The position numbers and the translations under genes are program-made. From Chloracidobacterium sp. UBA7659 (GTDB lineage: Bacteria; Acidobacteriota; Blastocatellia; Pyrinomonadales; Pyrinomonadaceae): 10,925 bases of DNA. The stretch spans positions 17,441-28,365 of the forward strand of contig DLHV01000155.1 of assembly GCA_002483395.1 (NCBI GenBank), in the 5' to 3' direction. Within the stretch, counting starts at the first letter, position 1, and each line of letters begins with the position of its first letter. The notes under the pieces are model-generated. The model worked only from the letters and a program-made list of their open reading frames with translations, did no database searches and was not told the origin of the DNA. Below, piece by piece: positions 7,517-10,925 of this stretch.

Positions 7517-8170
7517 ATGCTTGAGAAACAATTGGCAGAACTCCTGGAGGGTACGACCGATGCGGCTTTTGCGGTCGATCTTCAGGGCGAGGTTCGATCG
7601 TGGAACAAGGCGGCTGAAAAGCTATTCGGCTACCCGGCTTCGTACGCTATCGGCCAGTCGTGTGCGGACCTCGTTGGCGGCACGATTGCCACAGGTATAC
7701 CGGTGTGCTACGAATCCTGCGACATTCTTGAGTGCGCTCGAACGGGCAAAGAAATTTCTAATTTCGATATCGAAATCAGGACCCGCTCAGGAAAGCAAGT
7801 TTGGGTTAACGTGTCCTTGCTCGTGTCATCGAACGAACGGACGGAACGCCGCCTTGCCGTACACTTCATGCGCGACATCACCGAGAGAAAAAAGACCGAG
7901 CAGCTCACCGGTAAGATGTTGAGACTGGCCAAGGATCTCGTGAACGGCACCAGGGAGTTGAACGGCTTGCCTCCGATCTCTCCGCTCACCTCACAGGAGA
8001 TGAAAATCCTGCGTCTTTTGGCGTCGGGCAAAGCCACGAACGAGATTACGGCCGAGCTGCGGATAAGCCCGCCGACGCTACGCAATCACATAAACCACAT
8101 CAACCAAAAACTGCACACGACAAGCCGCATCGAAGCCGTAATTCAAGCCCAAAAGCGCGGATTGATCTGA
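7517..8170 (+). CDS. PAS domain LuxR-type transcriptional regulator with a cysteine-rich loop
   Basis: The 217-aa soluble protein has an N-terminal PAS domain (about residues 5-125, with the PAS core DLQGEVRSWNKAAEKLFGY and the closing FMRDITERK) joined by a short helix to a LuxR/GerE helix-turn-helix (about 155-217, LTSQEMKILRLLASGKATNEI through LRNHINHINQKL). Four cysteines fall inside the PAS domain, at 49, 64, 68 and 73; the last three form a C-x3-C-x4-C cluster. PAS domains bind cofactors or sense redox state, so a metal, haem or thiol-based sensor is a reasonable inference, not shown. There is no receiver domain or kinase, so it is a one-component regulator. It is divergent from the exported redox genes and is the natural candidate to control them. 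I prefer the ATG at 7517, with GGTGG six bases upstream, over the GTG at 7508, which lies in that ribosome site. Confidence 0.85.
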   Translation: MLEKQLAELLEGTTDAAFAVDLQGEVRSWNKAAEKLFGYPASYAIGQSCADLVGGTIATGIPVCYESCDILECARTGKEISNFDIEIRTRSGKQVWVNVSLLVSSNERTERRLAVHFMRDITERKKTEQLTGKMLRLAKDLVNGTRELNGLPPISPLTSQEMKILRLLASGKATNEITAELRISPPTLRNHINHINQKLHTTSRIEAVIQAQKRGLI

Positions 8171-8203
8171 ATTTTTTTCCGATAAGCCTCGTATTGGTCG
8201 CAC

Positions 8204-8974
8204 CTACTTGTCAGAATAATCGAGCTTTATCGAGTTCATGCCGCGCAATATTGCCCGTTGGCGGCGGACTACGCGTTTGCGGTTTTTGGCAGGGTTAAAA
8301 ACGTTCAGCGGGCTGGGTATCATGGCAGATAGATATGCGGCTTCTTCGCGGGTGAGGTTTGAGGCCGACTTCTTGAAATAGTTACGCGAGGCGGCCTCGG
8401 CTCCGTAGACCCCGTCGCCCCATTCGATAACGTTCAGGTAAATCTCCAGGATGCGTTTTTTGGACAGGTTTCTCTCGAGAAAATAGGTGTAGACGGCTTC
8501 GCGGCCTTTGCGAAGGAAATTGCGGTCCTCCGACAAATAAAGGTTCTTAGCGAGCTGCTGCGTGACGGTCGAGGCCCCTCGTTTGAAGCTCGGCATCGGC
8601 GGTATCCAATCTTCAGGGTCATAATCGCCCTCTTCCTTTGCTTCCTTTTCACCTTCCTTTACCGCTTCGTCCCAAGCCTTTTCGATCGCGTCCCAGTCAA
8701 AACCGTGATGCTGGAAAAAACGGGCGTCCTCACCGGCCAACACGGCACGCTGGAGGTTTGGCGATATCTGGTCCATCGGCATCCAGATCTGGAACTTTCG
8801 TTGCTCCTTCCCTTCTGCACGCTCCTCAGAAAGCCGGTATTCGATCATCGAAGTGGTAGTCGGATTCTCACTTCGGAGCTTTGAAATGCTGGGGAATGTC
8901 ACCAGCTCATACAAAAACCAAACGCCGATTGCTCCGATGAAGATCAAAAATAGAACCTTTGTCCAATACCACAT
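8204..8974 (-). CDS. mtgA: Monofunctional peptidoglycan glycosyltransferase
   Basis: The 256-aa protein polymerises lipid II into glycan strands at the outer face of the inner membrane. It has one N-terminal membrane helix (about residues 5-24) and a GT51 domain with the expected motifs in order: AGEDARFFQHHGFDW at 80-94 (catalytic Glu82), RGASTVTQQLAKNLYLS at 132-148, RKGRE at 155-159 (the Glu that corresponds to the second catalytic Glu in other GT51 enzymes), SKKRILEIYLN at 171-181, and WGDGVYGAEAASRNYF at 185-200. There is no transpeptidase domain, and the length fits MtgA. An acidic insertion of about 25 residues (EAVKEGEKEAKEEGDYD onward, about 103-128) separates the first two motifs. 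It converges on the PAS-LuxR gene with only 33 bp between the stops and no clear terminator. No good ribosome site precedes the ATG. Confidence 0.92.
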   Translation of the reverse strand: MWYWTKVLFLIFIGAIGVWFLYELVTFPSISKLRSENPTTTSMIEYRLSEERAEGKEQRKFQIWMPMDQISPNLQRAVLAGEDARFFQHHGFDWDAIEKAWDEAVKEGEKEAKEEGDYDPEDWIPPMPSFKRGASTVTQQLAKNLYLSEDRNFLRKGREAVYTYFLERNLSKKRILEIYLNVIEWGDGVYGAEAASRNYFKKSASNLTREEAAYLSAMIPSPLNVFNPAKNRKRVVRRQRAILRGMNSIKLDYSDK

Positions 8975-8982
8975 AAAAAGAA

Positions 8983-9011
8983 GTTGGCAGAAGGCGGTTG
9001 TCAGTTGGCAG
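8983..9011. repeat. Short GTTGGCAG direct repeats
   Basis: Three units of an eight-base motif occur: GTTGGCAG at 8983-8990, GTTGTCAG at 8997-9004 and GTTGGCAG at 9004-9011. They lie just upstream of the glycosyltransferase start, in the spacer before glgC. The function is unknown; it may be an intergenic repeat of the host genome. Confidence 0.5.
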
Positions 9012-9148
9012 TAAAACCGAAAACCGTAAAAGCCAAGCTAACATAATAATACGAATTTCTGAATCGAAAAGATTTCGGCGATTATTTTGCGGCTACCGGG
9101 GAAATTCAGCCAGTTAAACGTTAAACTCATTATACGCAAAGAATTCGC

Positions 9149-9178
9149 TTGAAAACTTCCTCGCTTTAGGGCTATGCT
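9149..9178 (+). promoter_or_regulatory. Candidate sigma-70-type promoter for glgC
   Basis: TTGAAA (9149-9154) and TATGCT (9173-9178) are separated by 18 bp and match the -35 and -10 consensus at five and four of six positions. The start codon is 38 bases past the -10, so the leader would be about 30 bases. No strong Shine-Dalgarno sequence is visible before the ATG at 9217. Confidence 0.4.
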
Positions 9179-9216
9179 GTGAGTGTCTCCCGTTCAAGAA
9201 AAGTTTTCATAGCAAT

Positions 9217-10512
9217 ATGGCACAAAACGATAATGTCGTGGCGGTGATTCTGGGCGGCGGCGCGGGTTCGAGGCTGTTTCCGCTGACCCGCGACCGTTCC
9301 AAACCGGCCGTGCCGCTCGGCGGCAAGTACCGGCTGATCGATGTTCCGGTTTCGAACTGTATCAATTCGGACATTATTCAGATCTTTGTCCTCACACAAT
9401 ACAATTCAGCGTCGCTAAACCGTCATATTTCGCGAACATACCGTTTTTCTAGCTTCTCGACCGGCTTTGTCGAAGTGCTGGCCGCCGAGCAGACAAAAGA
9501 CAATCCGGATTGGTTTCAGGGAACGGCCGACGCCGTGCGCCAGATGCTCCCGCATTTGCGCGATTGGCGGGTCGATACGCTTTTGATCTTATCAGGTGAC
9601 CATCTTTACAGGATGGATTACCGCAAATTTCTCGCCCGGCACTTCGACACCGATGCGGACCTGACGATCTCGGTCGTTCCGTGCAAACCAACCGAAGCGG
9701 AAGAGTTTGGCTTGCTCAAGACCAATCAAAAGGGTGCGATCGTCGAATTCAAGGAAAAACCGAAAGGCGCCGCTTTGGAGGAGATGCGAGTCGATACAAC
9801 GCAATTTGGGCTGAACGACATCGAGGCAGCAACGCGCCCATTTCTGGCTTCGATGGGAATTTATGTTTTCAACTACAACCGGCTGGTCGAGCTTTTGAAA
9901 ACAGACAATTCGTGGATAGATTTCGGCCGCGAGATAATCCCGGCCGCGATTGACACGCTGAATGTGCAGGCACATTTCTTCAAGGATTACTGGGAAGATA
10001 TCGGAACGATCCGGTCGTTCTACGAGGCGAATCTCGATCTGGCGGCCCCGCTGCCTAAGTTTAATTTTTTTGATACGGAGGCACCGATTTACACGCGCAG
10101 CCGTTATCTGCCGCCGTCGAAGCTGCAAGGTTGCGACATAGACAACTCGATGGTCAGCGAGGGCTGTATCATGAACGGTGTTTACGCCCGGAATTCGATA
10201 ATAGGTCTTAGAAGCAGGCTCGACGTCGGCGTCCGAATCGAGGATTCGATAATAATGGGTTCGGATTTTTTTGAGTCGATCGAGGAAATTCGCTCGAATC
10301 TGGAACGCAACGCCCCGCACATCGGCATCGGCGAGAACACCATCATCAAGCGTGCGATCGTCGACAAAAACGTCAGGATAGGCAAGAACGTGAAGCTGCT
10401 CAACAATGTCGGGATAGGCCGAAAGGACGGGGAAAACGGATCATACTACATCCGTGAGGGAATAATCATCGTTCCGAAGGGCGGCGTCATCACTGATGGC
10501 ACGGAAATCTGA
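9217..10512 (+). CDS. glgC: Glucose-1-phosphate adenylyltransferase (ADP-glucose pyrophosphorylase)
   Basis: This 431-aa enzyme makes ADP-glucose and pyrophosphate from ATP and glucose 1-phosphate, the committed step of bacterial glycogen synthesis in the cytoplasm. The nucleotidyltransferase domain carries [12 protein letters not shown] at 13-24, [20 protein letters not shown] at 29-48, [11 protein letters not shown] at 99-109, [10 protein letters not shown] at 126-135 (with the catalytic Asp) and the sugar-phosphate-binding FKEKPKG at 178-184. A left-handed beta-helix domain follows from about 300 (repeats such as [20 protein letters not shown]). The length and several segments ([27 protein letters not shown]) resemble the plant/cyanobacterial type rather than the enterobacterial type. 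It stands alone, with 242 bp of spacer upstream and 240 bp downstream and no other glycogen gene in view. Confidence 0.95.
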   Translation: MAQNDNVVAVILGGGAGSRLFPLTRDRSKPAVPLGGKYRLIDVPVSNCINSDIIQIFVLTQYNSASLNRHISRTYRFSSFSTGFVEVLAAEQTKDNPDWFQGTADAVRQMLPHLRDWRVDTLLILSGDHLYRMDYRKFLARHFDTDADLTISVVPCKPTEAEEFGLLKTNQKGAIVEFKEKPKGAALEEMRVDTTQFGLNDIEAATRPFLASMGIYVFNYNRLVELLKTDNSWIDFGREIIPAAIDTLNVQAHFFKDYWEDIGTIRSFYEANLDLAAPLPKFNFFDTEAPIYTRSRYLPPSKLQGCDIDNSMVSEGCIMNGVYARNSIIGLRSRLDVGVRIEDSIIMGSDFFESIEEIRSNLERNAPHIGIGENTIIKRAIVDKNVRIGKNVKLLNNVGIGRKDGENGSYYIREGIIIVPKGGVITDGTEI

Positions 10513-10654
10513 CCCGTGCGTCATTTGAACTTTCGATATTTGCGTGTATGCTGTTTTCGTAAATTGCGATTCCCGCGCTTAAAATTTTCGAATTCACCTT
10601 CCAAATCGCAGGAATGTTGCGAAACGGTTAACTCACCTCCAATTTTTATATTTC

Positions 10655-10693
10655 ATACCGGCGATTGTGTCATAAACAAAGTGTAATACCGGC
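10655..10693. repeat. Pair of ATACCGGC direct repeats ahead of the last gene
   Basis: ATACCGGC occurs at 10655-10662 and again at 10686-10693. The 31-bp period is close to three turns of the helix, so both copies would face the same side of the DNA, as for a two-site operator. The pair lies 60-100 bases before the GTG at 10753. Confidence 0.35.
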
Positions 10694-10700
10694 TTTATTA

Positions 10701-10721
10701 GGCAAAATGCCCCCGTTTGCC
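10701..10721 (+). promoter_or_regulatory. Small hairpin in the leader of the last gene
   Basis: GGCAAA at 10701-10706 and TTTGCC at 10716-10721 are exact complements with a nine-base C-rich loop. There is no T-run after it, so it is not a typical terminator. It ends 31 bases before the start codon. Confidence 0.3.
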
Positions 10722-10752
10722 GTTACATTCAAAACTTAGAAAGGGAGAAATT

Positions 10753-10925
10753 GTGAACAAAAAGAAACTAGCGATCTATTCGTGTGTCGTGTTCCTCGCC
10801 GCTTTGTGCGGTTTTATCTTTGTGGCCGATCGGTCGAGCGCGGCGACGATCCTTACGGAAGGGTTTGAAGCCGGCGGGAAAACGGCCTACGCGGCCGCAA
10901 ATGTCACGCTCGGAACCGGAAGCTG
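10753..10925 (+). CDS. Secreted protein, N-terminal part only (3' end outside window)
   Basis: Fifty-seven residues are visible. A GTG start is preceded by GGGAG at 10743-10747 with a five-base spacer, a good ribosome site. Residues 1-31 form a clear signal peptide: MNKKK, a hydrophobic core to about residue 25, and a likely cut in SSAA|T. The mature protein starts TILTEGFEAGGKTAYAAANV and continues VTLGTGS. This FE-x-G-x-KTAY...VTL-x-TGS opening reminds me of a jelly-roll-like N-terminal domain found in secreted bacterial proteins, some of them fused to non-specific endonucleases. That is a recollection of the pattern, not an assignment, and the function lies beyond the edge. Confidence 0.75.
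   Translation, partial: MNKKKLAIYSCVVFLAALCGFIFVADRSSAATILTEGFEAGGKTAYAAANVTLGTGS

Noticed and set aside
8171..8203. Shared terminator between the convergent PAS-LuxR and mtgA genes
   Set aside because: A short T-run exists but no stem precedes it on either strand.
9592..10320. 242-codon open frame antisense to glgC
   Set aside because: It is wholly inside a well-conserved gene, has no recognisable domain, and is typical of frame shadows in such DNA.
10701..10721. Cyclic-di-GMP riboswitch, because of the GGCAAA element
   Set aside because: The rest of the conserved core is missing; only a simple hairpin is present.

Overview
The window looks like chromosomal DNA from a Gram-negative, free-living bacterium with a cell envelope rich in exported proteins. 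An exosortase, a VIT/VWA sorting substrate, several signal-peptide-bearing multiheme or di-heme cytochromes, PKD and fibronectin-III domains and a plant/cyanobacterial-type GlgC together fit Acidobacteriota, perhaps class Blastocatellia. That placement is an inference from gene content, not a measured result. No mobile element, CRISPR array, tRNA or rRNA was seen.

Layout. (1) Positions 2-2720, plus strand: a 5'-truncated VIT-VWA surface protein ending in a short SEPE motif, one membrane helix and an arginine cluster, followed at once by an exosortase (probably XrtK). This looks like a dedicated substrate/processing-enzyme pair. (2) Positions 2771-7266, minus strand: an exported redox block read from high to low coordinates. 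It encodes a beta-propeller/PKD/Fn3 secreted protein, a di-heme MauG/cytochrome c peroxidase-like protein, a small secreted protein of unknown function and a tetraheme cytochrome c3-like protein. (3) Position 7517 onward, plus strand and divergent from that block: a PAS-LuxR regulator with a cysteine-rich PAS loop. (4) Positions 8204-8974, minus strand: a monofunctional peptidoglycan glycosyltransferase. (5) Positions 9217-10512, plus strand: GlgC. (6) From 10753, plus strand: the start of another secreted protein, cut by the window edge.

The most interesting signal is regulatory. Two CRP-type palindromes, one ahead of the tetraheme cytochrome and one ahead of the propeller/di-heme pair, each lie exactly 21 bp upstream of a good -10 box (TATAAT and TAGAAT) on the minus strand. 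In both cases the palindrome is centred at about -41.5 from the expected transcription start and the -35 is poor, as at class II activator-dependent promoters. The redox block therefore looks like a two-promoter regulon under one activator, either a Crp/Fnr-family protein or the PAS-LuxR protein encoded beside it. The long leader of the second transcript would begin with an inverted repeat. The propeller and di-heme proteins also share a recognisably homologous signal-peptide coding segment.
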